A DNA stretch of 64,000 bases from Bacteroidetes bacterium UBA1935. Its GTDB lineage: Bacteria > Bacteroidota > Bacteroidia > Chitinophagales > Chitinophagaceae. How positions within the stretch are numbered: the first letter of the stretch is position 1; the number at the start of each line of letters is the position of its first letter. Location of the stretch: contig DDFF01000012.1 in the NCBI GenBank assembly GCA_002337045.1, positions 1 through 64,000 of the forward strand. Reading direction: 5' to 3'. Positions 16,199 through 25,195 of the stretch are shown piece after piece. The position numbers and the translations under genes are program-made. The notes below the pieces were generated by a model. The model saw only the letters and a program-made list of their open reading frames with translations, was not told the DNA's origin and did no database searches.

Positions 16199-19100
16199 AT
16201 GAAAAAGCTATTGGTATTATCTGCTATGGCATTGTTCTGTGCAGATACTTGGGCACAAACAAACCCCACCGCACAAACGATCCCATACTCAGAAAACTTT
16301 AATACACTTGCACACACCGCCACCACGTACCCCAACGGTTGGCAAGGCTGGACGATAACTACTGCCCCTGGTAGTAGCTTCAGTACTACAACACCTACCG
16401 CAGACCGTACCCTCACAGCAAGTTCTACAGCAGCCATCAACAGTGGTAATGTTCATAACTACAATGGTAAGATAGGCTTCCTCAATACCAGTTCGCTTGA
16501 TTTGGGTTTGGTACTATCCATTAACACAAGCAGCAGAAGCAATATTGTTGTCAGCTACGACATTATGACGCTACGCAACCCCTATGACACCACAACCAAT
16601 ACCCGCATAAATGAAGTAACACTTCAATACCGCATTGGCACATCAGGTACATTTACCAACCTGACAGGTACAGAATACCAGAATAATACACTTACACAAA
16701 CTACAGCTGTTACAACAGCACAAAATACGGTAAGCAAAAGCATTACCCTTCCATCAGCATGCGATAACCAGTCTGTAGTACAGCTACGCTGGGCAAGCAG
16801 ACAGGTAAGCGGTGGTGGCTCACGTCCTTCTTTTGCAATAGACAATGTTGTGGTAGATACACCAAGCAATCGTATAAGCATTGTAAAAGGCACAGACGCA
16901 ACTGAAGGCACTACACCCACAGCAGGTAGTTTCAATATTACGTTCAATCCTGTTACAGCAGGCAGCACTACATTCAATTATCAGATTACAGGTACTGCCA
17001 CTTTCAATACAGACTACAGCATTACGCTTTCAGGTGGTGCAACGCCTGCTACACTAAGCAGTGCAACAGGTACCATTACCGTTCCTTCAAGTACAGCTAG
17101 CATTACTGCTACTGTTACGCCAATTAACGATGCATTGAGCGAAGGTGCAGAAACAGTGAATATAAAAATCACTTCGCCCTCAAGCCCATATAACATATTG
17201 GATAGTGTTGCAGCCATCAATATCATAGACGACGAAGCCACACTCATCAGTACCATACAAGGCACAGGTGCAGCTGCTACAGCAGGCAACTTCACTATTG
17301 AAGGTATTGTAACAGGTGTATACACTACTCTGAGCCCGGCAGGTTTCTATATGCAGGAAGAAGATGCAGACAAAGACAGCAACCCTGCAACCAGTGAGGG
17401 TATATTTGTAGTAACATCCAATACAGTAGCTGTTGGTGATAAAGTAAGAGTTAGCGGGACTGTTTTAGAAAGCAGTGCAGCACCATCATACAACCAGGCG
17501 GTTATCAGCAGCACTGCAATCAATACTATAAGCACAGGCAATCCGCTGCCAACATATACTAATATTTCGTTGCCTTTGGCCGATATCAACGACTATGAAA
17601 AGTACGAGTGCATGTTGGTTCGCTTTCAGGATACACTTACCGTTACAGACAATTACAATCTGGGGCGATATGGTGAAATCAATCTTACTAAAGGCGGTAT
17701 GACATTTCAGCCTACACAGATAGTAGACCCTAACGATGCAATAGCAAGCGGCACCACATCTACAGGCACAAGCAACCTGACAGCCGTAAACGCTTATGCA
17801 AATGCCAATAACCTGCGCACCATACTGATGGACGACGGTAAAGGAACAATGACTACCCTGCCATTTGTAAACACTGACAACACATTGCGTCTTGGCTGCA
17901 CTACCATCAACCCTGTTGGTATATTAGGCTATGCTTTTTCTAAATACCGCATACAACCTATACCATCTGCCATGCCTGTGTTCAACTATGCATCACGCCC
18001 TGCAATGCCAACTATGCCAAGTGCTACGAATGTAAAGGTTGCGAGCTTTAACGTACTCAACTATTTCAATGGCAATGGTTCTGGTGGTGGCTTCCCAACA
18101 GCAAGGGGCGCTCATTCAGCAGCAGAGTTTACACGTCAGCGAGATAAAATCATCAACGCTATTGCAGATATCAATGCCGACGTAGTTGGCCTGATAGAAA
18201 TGGAGAATGATGGTACTGCAACTACATCAGCATTGTTAGATATTATTAACGGATTGAATGCAAAAATGGGTACAGGTACTTATACGTATGTATATGACGG
18301 TGCAAATATTCAGAACTTTGGCACTGATGCCATACGCTGTGCTATTATATACAAGCCTTCGGTAGTAGATACTGTGGGCAATGTAATGATAAGCAGCAAT
18401 TCAGTATTCAACCGTCCGCCTGTAGCACAAACATTCGAGGTAATTGCTACGGGCATTAAGTTCAACTATATTATCAACCACTTCAAATCAAAAGGCTGCT
18501 CTGGTAGCACTGGTGCTGATGCTGACCAACTGGACGGACAAAGTTGCTATAACGACACACGTAAAAAGCAGGCGACAGAGCTGATAAACTTTATTAATAA
18601 CACCGTTATAGCCAATTCAGGCGAAAAACGAGTTATAAGTATGGGAGACTATAATGCTTATTATCAGGAAGATCCGTTAGATATTTTCAGAGCCAATGGT
18701 TACACTGTATTAAGCGAAGACACTGCCTACTCTTATCTGTTCAGCGGACTGGTTGGGTCTTTAGACAATGCAATTGTAAATGACAGTATGAAAAAAGACG
18801 TAACCGCAATAGCTAAGTGGCACCTGAACTCTGCCGAACCGATATTTCTGGATTATAATGACAACATAGATGATGGCGGTGGTGATTTTGTAAACCAATG
18901 GGGCAATACTTATAGCAGTATTCCTTTCCGTTCTTCAGACCACGACCCTGTTATAGTAGGCCTCAGCCTGAAGAAACCAATTACGGGTAGTGTAGCTGCT
19001 GTAAACAACAAGCCATATAAAATATACCCCAACCCTGCTACAGATGTACTATATATAGCAAACAGAAGCAATACTGTAGCAATCGCACAAATCATCAATA

Positions 19101-19240
19101 CTGTTGGTCAGGTTGTAAGTACAATAGATATAGATGGCAATACTGTATCGCAAACTGACATCAGGAATCTTACCAACGGAGTATATATTATTCGCATTAA
19201 TACAGAAGGCAACTATTACACGCAACAGTTGGTAAAATAA
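16199..19240 (+). CDS. ExeM/NucH-type secreted nuclease with T9SS sorting domain
   Basis: The 1013-residue protein has a signal peptide, an N-terminal beta-sandwich region, a Calx-beta-like segment (about 225-345), an OB-fold-like part (about 350-470) and an endonuclease/exonuclease/phosphatase domain (about 610-920). The last shows VKVASFNVLNYF, GLIEMEND, a FNYIINHFKSKG block, MGDYNAY and SSDHDPVIVGL, the usual metal and catalytic residues. The C-terminal 75 residues (YKIYPNPATDVLYIAN...NGVYIIRI) form a type A T9SS sorting domain, so the nuclease should be exported across the outer membrane. It probably degrades extracellular DNA for nutrition or matrix remodelling. It is a single gene closed by a strong terminator. 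Confidence 0.93.
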   Translation: MKKLLVLSAMALFCADTWAQTNPTAQTIPYSENFNTLAHTATTYPNGWQGWTITTAPGSSFSTTTPTADRTLTASSTAAINSGNVHNYNGKIGFLNTSSLDLGLVLSINTSSRSNIVVSYDIMTLRNPYDTTTNTRINEVTLQYRIGTSGTFTNLTGTEYQNNTLTQTTAVTTAQNTVSKSITLPSACDNQSVVQLRWASRQVSGGGSRPSFAIDNVVVDTPSNRISIVKGTDATEGTTPTAGSFNITFNPVTAGSTTFNYQITGTATFNTDYSITLSGGATPATLSSATGTITVPSSTASITATVTPINDALSEGAETVNIKITSPSSPYNILDSVAAINIIDDEATLISTIQGTGAAATAGNFTIEGIVTGVYTTLSPAGFYMQEEDADKDSNPATSEGIFVVTSNTVAVGDKVRVSGTVLESSAAPSYNQAVISSTAINTISTGNPLPTYTNISLPLADINDYEKYECMLVRFQDTLTVTDNYNLGRYGEINLTKGGMTFQPTQIVDPNDAIASGTTSTGTSNLTAVNAYANANNLRTILMDDGKGTMTTLPFVNTDNTLRLGCTTINPVGILGYAFSKYRIQPIPSAMPVFNYASRPAMPTMPSATNVKVASFNVLNYFNGNGSGGGFPTARGAHSAAEFTRQRDKIINAIADINADVVGLIEMENDGTATTSALLDIINGLNAKMGTGTYTYVYDGANIQNFGTDAIRCAIIYKPSVVDTVGNVMISSNSVFNRPPVAQTFEVIATGIKFNYIINHFKSKGCSGSTGADADQLDGQSCYNDTRKKQATELINFINNTVIANSGEKRVISMGDYNAYYQEDPLDIFRANGYTVLSEDTAYSYLFSGLVGSLDNAIVNDSMKKDVTAIAKWHLNSAEPIFLDYNDNIDDGGGDFVNQWGNTYSSIPFRSSDHDPVIVGLSLKKPITGSVAAVNNKPYKIYPNPATDVLYIANRSNTVAIAQIINTVGQVVSTIDIDGNTVSQTDIRNLTNGVYIIRINTEGNYYTQQLVK

Positions 19241-19260
19241 TAATAGCTGACACATCAGCA

Positions 19261-19296
19261 AAAAGCAGGTTCGTAACGGAACCTGCTTTTATTATT
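19261..19296. terminator. strong bidirectional terminator
   Basis: AAAAGCAGGTTC (19261-19272) and GAACCTGCTTTT (19279-19290) form a perfect 12-base stem with a six-base loop. T-rich sequence follows on the plus strand and A-rich sequence flanks the stem on the other side. It separates the nuclease gene from the convergent seven-gene operon. Confidence 0.85.
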
Positions 19297-19334
19297 TATC
19301 AAACATTTCAATCAATTGGTAAGATTAAGCTGCA

Positions 19335-19733
19335 CTACTCTGCATCTGCAATATCTACCAGCGCAGCTATGATGCGTTGCAATTCTTTCTTATTCGCCTT
19401 TACTTCTTTCATGTCTTTAAAAGCAGCCAGGCGACGGTCTTTATAATCGCCCGTAAGCAGTGGAGAATCTATTGTAACAACAGGTGCATAGTGAAACACA
19501 AGCTGTACAAACTTTTCCTGCCTATGGTTGAATGTTACCATATCGTGCTTGTAAAAGAAGCTTGGTGCACTCCACTTTACACGCTCATTAATCTTCTTAT
19601 TGCTTTTGATGATATCTCTGACTGCCGCTATTTCTTCTTTTAGTGGGTGCACCAATGCATCCATATAAGCATCTAAACCTGCAGTATCATTGATATCCTT
19701 AGCAGTACTTTCCTTTTTCTTAGACGTAGCCAT
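19335..19733 (-). CDS. DUF1801 family protein
   Basis: The 132-residue protein matches the DUF1801 (YdhG-like) family: a helical start with YMDALVHPLKEEIAAVRDII, then INERVKWSAPSFFYKHDMV, LVFHYAP, and a terminal helix. The fold resembles the iron-chaperone frataxin-type family, but the function is not settled. A short Lys-rich start (MATSKKKEST) precedes the domain. It is the last gene of the seven-gene minus-strand operon, ten bases after the SRPBCC gene. Confidence 0.85.
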   Translation of the reverse strand: MATSKKKESTAKDINDTAGLDAYMDALVHPLKEEIAAVRDIIKSNKKINERVKWSAPSFFYKHDMVTFNHRQEKFVQLVFHYAPVVTIDSPLLTGDYKDRRLAAFKDMKEVKANKKELQRIIAALVDIADAE

Positions 19734-19743
19734 GTTACAATAT

Positions 19744-20181
19744 TTATTGTTCCGAAAGCTCTTTTACTTTAGCAAGTGCCTTGGGGAAAGTACCCATGAA
19801 ATAATCCTTAAACTCGTCCGGTATATCCAGATCAACAACAAGTTCAGTTGTATCACCTACCATGTTCAGCGTATAGTTTTCTCTGCCACCTGCCCATTGC
19901 AGCACACGTTCGCTGGTGGTATCTTCTACCCCGTCTTTTAATTCTCCCAAATGCTGAAAGGACATAAACTCATTGGGTATCAAATCATCGATACGAGATA
20001 CCATTCCCGAACCTGAACCATCCGTAAACAATACCTTACTACCCTTCTTCCAGTCTGTGATAGCACGAGAACCTGCACTGAATACAGATGTCCATGCACG
20101 GTAGGTTTCATCTGTCCATAATATGCTCCATACTTTTTCGCGCGGAGCATTGATTGTAACTGCAAATCGTATTTTTTCCAT
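19744..20181 (-). CDS. SRPBCC/AHSA1-domain protein
   Basis: The 145-residue product is a single START-like SRPBCC domain of the AHSA1 type (MEKIRFAVTINAPREKVWSILW at the start, a central DGSGSGMVSRI and a C-terminal amphipathic helix). Such proteins bind hydrophobic ligands in a deep cavity. Residue 1 is taken as the ATG at 20181 because the family begins just there; an upstream ATG at 20211 would overlap the previous gene by 20 bases. It is the sixth gene of the operon, ten bases after the small gene at 20192-20395. Confidence 0.85.
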   Translation of the reverse strand: MEKIRFAVTINAPREKVWSILWTDETYRAWTSVFSAGSRAITDWKKGSKVLFTDGSGSGMVSRIDDLIPNEFMSFQHLGELKDGVEDTTSERVLQWAGGRENYTLNMVGDTTELVVDLDIPDEFKDYFMGTFPKALAKVKELSEQ

Positions 20182-20191
20182 AATTGTAGTT

Positions 20192-20395
20192 TTATAAGCT
20201 TTCACATTCATACCCTTTAGCAGATAAAAGCTGTGCTACACCATGCTCGGGTATATGGCAGGGAGCTATCCGCAACACATTGTCGCAATCTTCGTGGTCT
20301 ATGGTGATGTAGCTATCGGGAAAGTGTACACGAAGCAGGTGCAATACATCACCACTATCTGCCTCGCAAACATTTGTTTTAAAAACAGCTATCAT
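20192..20395 (-). CDS. small conserved protein, HMA-like fold suspected
   Basis: The 67-residue protein has a beta-alpha-beta pattern: MIAVFKTNV, then a helix DSGDVLHLLRVHFPDSY, then ITIDHEDCDNVLRIAP and a last helix. It resembles short Bacteroidota proteins with a heavy-metal-associated-like (ferredoxin-type) fold but lacks the metal-binding CxxC, so metal transfer is unlikely. It starts one base after the DoxX gene ends, which argues for translation coupling. Its function is unknown. Confidence 0.7.
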   Translation of the reverse strand: MIAVFKTNVCEADSGDVLHLLRVHFPDSYITIDHEDCDNVLRIAPCHIPEHGVAQLLSAKGYECESL

Positions 20396-20396
20396 A

Positions 20397-20777
20397 CTAT
20401 TGAGCCTGCATAGCCTGCAACCTTCTCCGGTGCAGGTAGTAAGACAACATGGCTATCCCGATGAATATGAACATTAAAGCCCAACCACTTGCCGGGTATC
20501 CTAATGCTATGAATGAATAAGTAGCCCCAGCCAGATCGAACACCAACCCTGCATAAGCCCATTCTTTAATCCTGTCGAGTTTTGGTATCAGAATGGTAAC
20601 GGCAGCCAGTATTTTAGCCACCCCAAGAAAAGGAATGATATACAATGGGAAACCCATTTGTGTATGTATCATTTCCACAGATTGTGGGTCGCTCGTTACG
20701 TTCCCAACAGAAGAGAATATCATAAAAGCTGCAAACAGCCCCGTTACTACCCAATATGCGATGTTCAGTTTTTTCAT
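20397..20777 (-). CDS. DoxX-like membrane protein
   Basis: The 126-residue protein has four transmembrane helices and the DoxX-like pattern: GLFAAFMIFSSVGNV, then FPLYIIPFLGVAKILAAVTI, with KEWAYAGLVFDLAGA in the third helix. DoxX-like proteins sit in the inner membrane, often near oxidoreductases or stress genes, and most have no defined reaction. The C-terminus is basic (RRRLQAMQAQ). It is the fourth gene of the operon, 30 bases after the PhnB-like gene. Confidence 0.85.
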   Translation of the reverse strand: MKKLNIAYWVVTGLFAAFMIFSSVGNVTSDPQSVEMIHTQMGFPLYIIPFLGVAKILAAVTILIPKLDRIKEWAYAGLVFDLAGATYSFIALGYPASGWALMFIFIGIAMLSYYLHRRRLQAMQAQ

Positions 20778-20807
20778 ATACCTCAGTTTTAGTCTATATG
20801 AAGATAA

Positions 20808-21224
20808 TTATCCGTTGTAGTTTATCATCCACTGCACACCGTATTTATCTGCGAACATGCCATACAGTTCTGCCCAGAATGTTTTTTCAAGCGGCATAAA
20901 TACATTGCCATCTTTGCTCAATCCTTCATATATCTTCCTGGCCTCATCTGCACTATCTACCATCACGTTGATGAAGAAAGCATCACCCCTGTTTACCGGG
21001 CCAAATGCCTCTGGTCTGTCAGAGCCTTGTATAGTAAGCCCCATAGGTATTTTCAGCGTTACGTGCATTATCCAGTCAGGATTTGATGTTGCATGCTGGT
21101 CTTGTACAGGAGATTCCGTGTATTTCATCAAGATTTCAAACTCACCACCAAATACTTCTTTGTAAGTGTTGAATGCTTCTGCTGCATTACCTTGAAAATG
21201 CAGATAAGGACTAAATGTTGCCAT
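20808..21224 (-). CDS. PhnB-like VOC protein
   Basis: The 138-residue protein is a PhnB-like member of the VOC superfamily. It begins with SPYLHFQGNAAEAFNTYKEVFGGE and ends with FWAELYGMFADKYGVQWMIN. VOC metal positions are incomplete, as is usual in PhnB-like proteins, and the substrate is unknown. These are often mislabelled as demethylubiquinone methyltransferase. It is the third gene of the operon, 26 bases after the other VOC gene. Confidence 0.88.
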   Translation of the reverse strand: MATFSPYLHFQGNAAEAFNTYKEVFGGEFEILMKYTESPVQDQHATSNPDWIMHVTLKIPMGLTIQGSDRPEAFGPVNRGDAFFINVMVDSADEARKIYEGLSKDGNVFMPLEKTFWAELYGMFADKYGVQWMINYNG

Positions 21225-21250
21225 AGTTATTGATTGATTTAATTGTTTGC

Positions 21251-21658
21251 TTATGCTTTAGGTAAAAGGCTTTCATCCATAAATATCATTTCCCACTGAT
21301 GGCCGTCCAGATCGGCGAAGCTGTGCTGATACATCCAGCCATGGTCCTGTGGTTCCATATAGGTTGTGCCGCCTGCTTCTATTGCTTTACGTACCATTTC
21401 ATCTACAGCATCGCGGGTAGGCACATCTATTGCCAGCAATACCTCTGTTGTTTTATGAGCATCGCTAATTTCTTTTTTTGTAAAGTCTTTGAAGCGTTCC
21501 TTCACCAGCAACATAGCATAGATGTTGGGGCCAATAATCATGCACGTGCTTTTATCGTCTGTAAACTGTGGGTTGAATGTAAAGCCAATCTTGCTGAAGA
21601 AGGCTATACTTTTCTGCAGGTCTGCTACAGGCAGGTTTACAAAAATCTGGTTTGCCAT
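21251..21658 (-). CDS. VOC/glyoxalase family protein
   Basis: This 135-residue VOC-superfamily protein has IFVNLPVADLQKSIAFFSKIGF at the start, MIIGPNIYAMLLVKERF in the middle and HSFADLDGHQWEMIFMDES at the end. The closing motif, with H and E, is typical of the metal-binding strand. It is the second gene of the operon and a distant relative of its neighbour at 20808. Two different VOC proteins in one operon suggest handling of reactive small molecules, which is inference. Confidence 0.88.
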   Translation of the reverse strand: MANQIFVNLPVADLQKSIAFFSKIGFTFNPQFTDDKSTCMIIGPNIYAMLLVKERFKDFTKKEISDAHKTTEVLLAIDVPTRDAVDEMVRKAIEAGGTTYMEPQDHGWMYQHSFADLDGHQWEMIFMDESLLPKA

Positions 21659-21687
21659 AATTGTTATTCTTTAGGGTGAATATTTAT

Positions 21688-22110
21688 TTACATTTTGTCA
21701 GGGTCAAGCCTCACCATACAAACTACATCTTTATCATTCAGGTATTGCTCTACACAAATACCGTCTTTAAAATCAATCCTACTGTCGTGCAGTAGTTGCT
21801 GAAAAGCCTTACCTATAGATGTTTCGTTGCTACGCCAATTCAATATTGTTTCAGTAATATAGTATCCTTTCTTTACAACGTAGCTTTCTGCCTGCAACTT
21901 TGCTCCTTCACCTTCATACAGTTCTTCAACAGCCGCTTTGTATACAATACCTTTCCCACCCTCGGGGCGAGACAATCCATAAAACATCCTTTCATCAGTC
22001 ATACCCACCAACTGTTCCAATTCTTTAAAAGCAGCACCTATACCTTGCGGAAATGATGATGCCTGTTTGCATATCAGGCGAATGTCTTTGTCAAGATTGA
22101 TTATTTCCAT
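21688..22110 (-). CDS. GyrI-like effector-binding protein
   Basis: The 140-residue protein has the layout of the GyrI/SRPBCC effector-binding family: ICKQASSFPQGIGAAFKELEQL, then RMFYGLSRPEGGKGIVYKAA, then YVVKKGYYITETI and a C-terminal VEQYLNDKDVVCMVRL. Such domains bind small aromatic or toxic ligands and may act as scavengers when no DNA-binding domain is attached. It is the first gene of the minus-strand operon. Its promoter region, 22111-22221, is shared with the divergent AraC-type regulator gene. Confidence 0.75.
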   Translation of the reverse strand: MEIINLDKDIRLICKQASSFPQGIGAAFKELEQLVGMTDERMFYGLSRPEGGKGIVYKAAVEELYEGEGAKLQAESYVVKKGYYITETILNWRSNETSIGKAFQQLLHDSRIDFKDGICVEQYLNDKDVVCMVRLDPDKM

Positions 22111-22129
22111 GTATTTGTGAATGATATTA

Positions 22130-22158
22130 CAAAGCTATCGTGCATAATCCTAAACAAA
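22130..22158 (-). promoter_or_regulatory. promoter of the seven-gene operon
   Basis: On the minus strand TTTG (22158-22155) is followed by TAGCTTTG (22137-22130) with 17 bases between. This matches the Bacteroidota consensus with slightly short spacing. The predicted start, near 22123, gives a leader of about 13 bases before the ATG at 22110. Confidence 0.5.
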
Positions 22159-22221
22159 GGGGTGTTATTACGGCAACTTGTGGGGTTGTTTGCGACAAGC
22201 CATTTGCCTAAATTTGATATC

Positions 22222-23202
22222 ATGATGCACATATCCATTCTCATTCCGCAGGGCGCTATACTGGCCAGTCTTGAAGGCAGCAGGCAATTGTTTGCACAGG
22301 TAAATCAACTGATAAAAATGAATGGTGGCGAGCCTGTCTTCAATATTCAACTGGTAGGCCTGAAGCACGAAACACCTGTAGCGGGTGGATTATTTACCGT
22401 AAATGCTAATGCACTGATTGGTGATGTACAGAAAACCGACCTGATAGTAATACCGGCAATAGACGGCGACCTGAAACAGGCCATGGAAAACAATAAAGAC
22501 TTCCTGCCCTGGCTTGTAGAACAAAAAGAAAATGGTGCCGAAATAGCCAGCCTGTGCCTCGGGGCTTTCCTGCTTGCATCTACAGGATTGCTGGATGGCA
22601 AACGCGCTGCCACACACTGGATAGCCGCTAATGATTTCAAACAAATGTTCCCGAATGTTGAGCTGATAACGGAGAAGATAATCACCGACGAAAATGGCAT
22701 CTACACCAGTGGCGGGGCATTCTCCTACCTCAACCTGATACTGCACCTGATAGAGAAATATACAGGACGAGACATGGCAATACTCATTGCCAAAGTATTT
22801 GCCATACAGCTGGAAAGAGATACCCAGTCTGCTTTCATGATATTTCAGGGACAGAAAGACCACGAAGACGAACCTGTACGCAAAGCACAGGAGTTTATAG
22901 AAAGCAATTACAAAGAAAGGACTACTGTAGACCAACTGGCTTATATGTATGCCCTTAGCAGACGCAGTTTTGAGCGCAGGTTCAAGAAAGCCACCAAGAA
23001 TACTGTTACAGAGTACATACAACGTGTAAAGATAGAAGCAGCCAAAAAAGAGTTGGAAACAGGCAGCAAAAACGTAAACGAAGTCATGTATGAGGTGGGC
23101 TATGCCGATATCAAGGCATTCCGTACAACTTTCAAAAAAATAACAGGATTATCTCCGCTGGAATACCGTAATAAGTACAATAAGCTGGCAATGACAGCTT
23201 AA
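22222..23202 (+). CDS. GlxA-type AraC family transcription regulator
   Basis: The 326-residue product joins an N-terminal DJ-1/PfpI-like domain (about 1-190, with ASLCLGAFLLASTGLLDGKRAATHW) to a C-terminal AraC helix-turn-helix pair (about 225-322: TVDQLAYMYALSRRSFERRFKK and VMYEVGYADIKAFRTTFKK). In GlxA-like regulators the first domain senses a ligand without proteolysis. The ATG at 22222 is chosen because the family starts with the HISILIPQG strand; the open frame extends to 22117 but adds an unrelated tail. It is divergent from the seven-gene operon, which it probably controls. Confidence 0.9.
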   Translation: MMHISILIPQGAILASLEGSRQLFAQVNQLIKMNGGEPVFNIQLVGLKHETPVAGGLFTVNANALIGDVQKTDLIVIPAIDGDLKQAMENNKDFLPWLVEQKENGAEIASLCLGAFLLASTGLLDGKRAATHWIAANDFKQMFPNVELITEKIITDENGIYTSGGAFSYLNLILHLIEKYTGRDMAILIAKVFAIQLERDTQSAFMIFQGQKDHEDEPVRKAQEFIESNYKERTTVDQLAYMYALSRRSFERRFKKATKNTVTEYIQRVKIEAAKKELETGSKNVNEVMYEVGYADIKAFRTTFKKITGLSPLEYRNKYNKLAMTA

Positions 23203-23230
23203 GAACTGTTAACCGCTTGTAAAGTCAAAA

Positions 23231-23257
23231 AACTTAACATTAAGTAATTGTTAAGTT
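23231..23257. promoter_or_regulatory. inverted repeat before transglutaminase-like gene
   Basis: AACTTAAC (23231-23238) and GTTAAGTT (23250-23257) are a perfect 8-base inverted repeat with an 11-base spacer. It lies 29 bases after the regulator gene and 28 bases before the GTG start of the next gene, so it could be a terminator stem or an operator. It lacks a T tract. Confidence 0.35.
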
Positions 23258-23285
23258 ATTGTAACTTTATAAGGAAGGTTATATA

Positions 23286-24488
23286 GTGAAAAAGCCACAA
23301 GTCATATTAATACTGTTCGCGCTGATGCTGAACATAGCTACAAATAGCTATGCAGGTAGCAAAGTGACAGCTATAGACTACTATGGCGATACCCTGCAGG
23401 TCAACTTACAATCCTCGTTTTCAATACCTTATAACGAAAAGCCGACAAAAGTAGGTGTACACGATTTTTATGAAGCCCTAAATAAAACAAACTACAAACC
23501 ACTGGTAGCCCGGCTACTGCAATATAAAGAACAGCATCAGTTGAATGACTGGCTGTATTATCAACTGATACGCAAAACAGCACAATCTATCGCTCCCAAA
23601 GCGGAAAACTATACCAGATACACCTTGTACAAATGGTTTCTGCTGGCAAAATCGGGCTACGATGCTACACTTGCTATAAGCGGCGATAGCCAGCTTTTCT
23701 TTTATGTACACTGTGACGAAAATGTGTATGATGTACCCTATTATATGAATAATGGTAAGCAGTATGTATGCCTTAACAGACACGACTATGCTGCTGCTTA
23801 CAATCTGCAACAGACAGGACTTTTTGCCACAGACGTAGATATTCCGGAGGCTACTAAAGCATTCTCTTACAAAGTAACACAGCTACCTGATTTTACACCA
23901 CAACGATACTCGGTAAAAGATATACAGTTCAATTATCACGACAAGCTATACCACTTCAAGATAAAAGTGAGTGACGATGTGCAAACGGCTTTCAATAACT
24001 ACCCTGTTGTCGATTATCAGGACTACTTTAATATTCCGCTCAGTCATACTACCTATAGTTCTCTTATACCCATACTGAAAGGTGCTGTAGCTGATATGAA
24101 GCAAAAGAAAGGTATAGATTACCTCATGCAGTTTACCCGCAATGCTTTCCTGTACGAAGATGACAGGCAATCTTACGGTAAGGAAAAACGCATGAGCCCG
24201 GAACAAACACTGCTGAATAAATACAGTGATTGCGATGACAGAGCTGCACTTTTCTTTTACCTGGTAAAAGAGATTTATAACTTGCCAATGATTGTGTTGC
24301 TATACCCTACACACGTAACCATAGCTATAAAATTTGATAAGCCACAAGGTGAAACAATTGAATACAAAGGCAATAAATACACCATCTGCGAACCTACACC
24401 ACAGTTACAAGACCTGAGGGTTGGTGAAATATCTCCTGAGTTTAAGAATATGAGCTATCAGGTAGCTTACGAATACATTCCAAAATAA
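23286..24488 (+). CDS. secreted transglutaminase-like protein
   Basis: The 400-residue protein has a signal peptide (MKKPQVILILFALMLNIATNSYA) and a C-terminal transglutaminase-like core. That core has YSDCDDRAALFFYLVKEI (Cys near 316), MIVLLYPTHVTIAIKF (His) and YTICEPT (acidic residue), giving a plausible Cys-His-Asp/Glu triad. The N-terminal 250 residues have no domain that I recognise. It may act as a periplasmic protease or crosslinker. The start is GTG at 23286, preceded by AAGGAAGG. A terminator stem follows at 24488. Specific function unknown. Confidence 0.75.
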   Translation: MKKPQVILILFALMLNIATNSYAGSKVTAIDYYGDTLQVNLQSSFSIPYNEKPTKVGVHDFYEALNKTNYKPLVARLLQYKEQHQLNDWLYYQLIRKTAQSIAPKAENYTRYTLYKWFLLAKSGYDATLAISGDSQLFFYVHCDENVYDVPYYMNNGKQYVCLNRHDYAAAYNLQQTGLFATDVDIPEATKAFSYKVTQLPDFTPQRYSVKDIQFNYHDKLYHFKIKVSDDVQTAFNNYPVVDYQDYFNIPLSHTTYSSLIPILKGAVADMKQKKGIDYLMQFTRNAFLYEDDRQSYGKEKRMSPEQTLLNKYSDCDDRAALFFYLVKEIYNLPMIVLLYPTHVTIAIKFDKPQGETIEYKGNKYTICEPTPQLQDLRVGEISPEFKNMSYQVAYEYIPK

Positions 24489-24514
24489 AAGCACCCGATA
24501 CAGGTGCTTTATTC
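24488..24514. terminator. terminator between convergent genes
   Basis: AAAGCACC (24488-24495) and GGTGCTTT (24503-24510) form a perfect 8-base stem around a seven-base loop. The stem overlaps the stop codon of the plus-strand gene by one base. It lies between convergent genes and may work both ways. Confidence 0.65.
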
Positions 24515-24535
24515 AATATCATTCAACAAATACTG

Positions 24536-25030
24536 TTAGCTAAAGGCAGAGATGATGCCTCCCATCAGCCCCATTGTAAGCATCCAGTAGCCTGTATGTA
24601 TGGCTATGTATTTAAAGCCCTTGCGTTCAAACATCGCATTTGTACCCAAAATCGGCAGTCCAACAAACAGAGCAGCCAATACACCATGCAGCACACCATG
24701 TTTAAACGTATGGAACTCTGCACCGTATTTGCTTGTCACATCAGCGTAGGTTTGTAATGCTTCAGGTTCTGTTACGTGTTTTTGCATCAGGCTCATCAGG
24801 CCAAATTCATGGCGCACTATCGGGTTCAGCATGAAAGCAAGCATAAATGCAAAAAGGATTACCATTGTAAATACTACAGCCATATTAGTCTTTCTCAATT
24901 CTTCCTCAGAAAGTCCCGTAGTTTTTATCCAAGCATTGCCAAAGCCTATTTTGGGATTGTACCATATACTACCCGTCAGTATCGGTACCAAAGCTGCCAA
25001 AGCTGTAATCAGAAAGTTTATCTTAACCAT
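24536..25030 (-). CDS. DUF1761 family membrane protein
   Basis: The 164-residue protein has four transmembrane helices and the DUF1761 pattern, with LTGSIWYNPKIGFGNAWIKTTG after the first helix and HGVLHGVLAALFVGLPILGTNAMFERKG later. The soluble loop between helices two and three is about 35 residues long (KHVTEPEALQTYADVTSKYG). No function is established for DUF1761 proteins. It is a single-gene unit. Confidence 0.85.
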   Translation of the reverse strand: MVKINFLITALAALVPILTGSIWYNPKIGFGNAWIKTTGLSEEELRKTNMAVVFTMVILFAFMLAFMLNPIVRHEFGLMSLMQKHVTEPEALQTYADVTSKYGAEFHTFKHGVLHGVLAALFVGLPILGTNAMFERKGFKYIAIHTGYWMLTMGLMGGIISAFS

Positions 25031-25162
25031 AATGTGCTATTTTCTTAAATATATATAATCTTCAAAATAAATAACAAGCATAAAGCCATATTTATTTTCC
25101 CCTCGTTATAGTGCTATAGAATACATCTTTTTACTTCCCAAGATTATAAGGACTTCATTAAT

Positions 25163-25170
25163 TACCTTTG
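25163..25170 (+). promoter_or_regulatory. -7 box before ferredoxin gene
   Basis: TACCTTTG matches the Bacteroidota TAnnTTTG -7 element and lies 25 bases before the ferredoxin ATG. No TTTG is found at the usual -33 position, so the support is partial. Confidence 0.4.
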
Positions 25171-25195
25171 CGCAGAAATTTCAACCCACGATATA

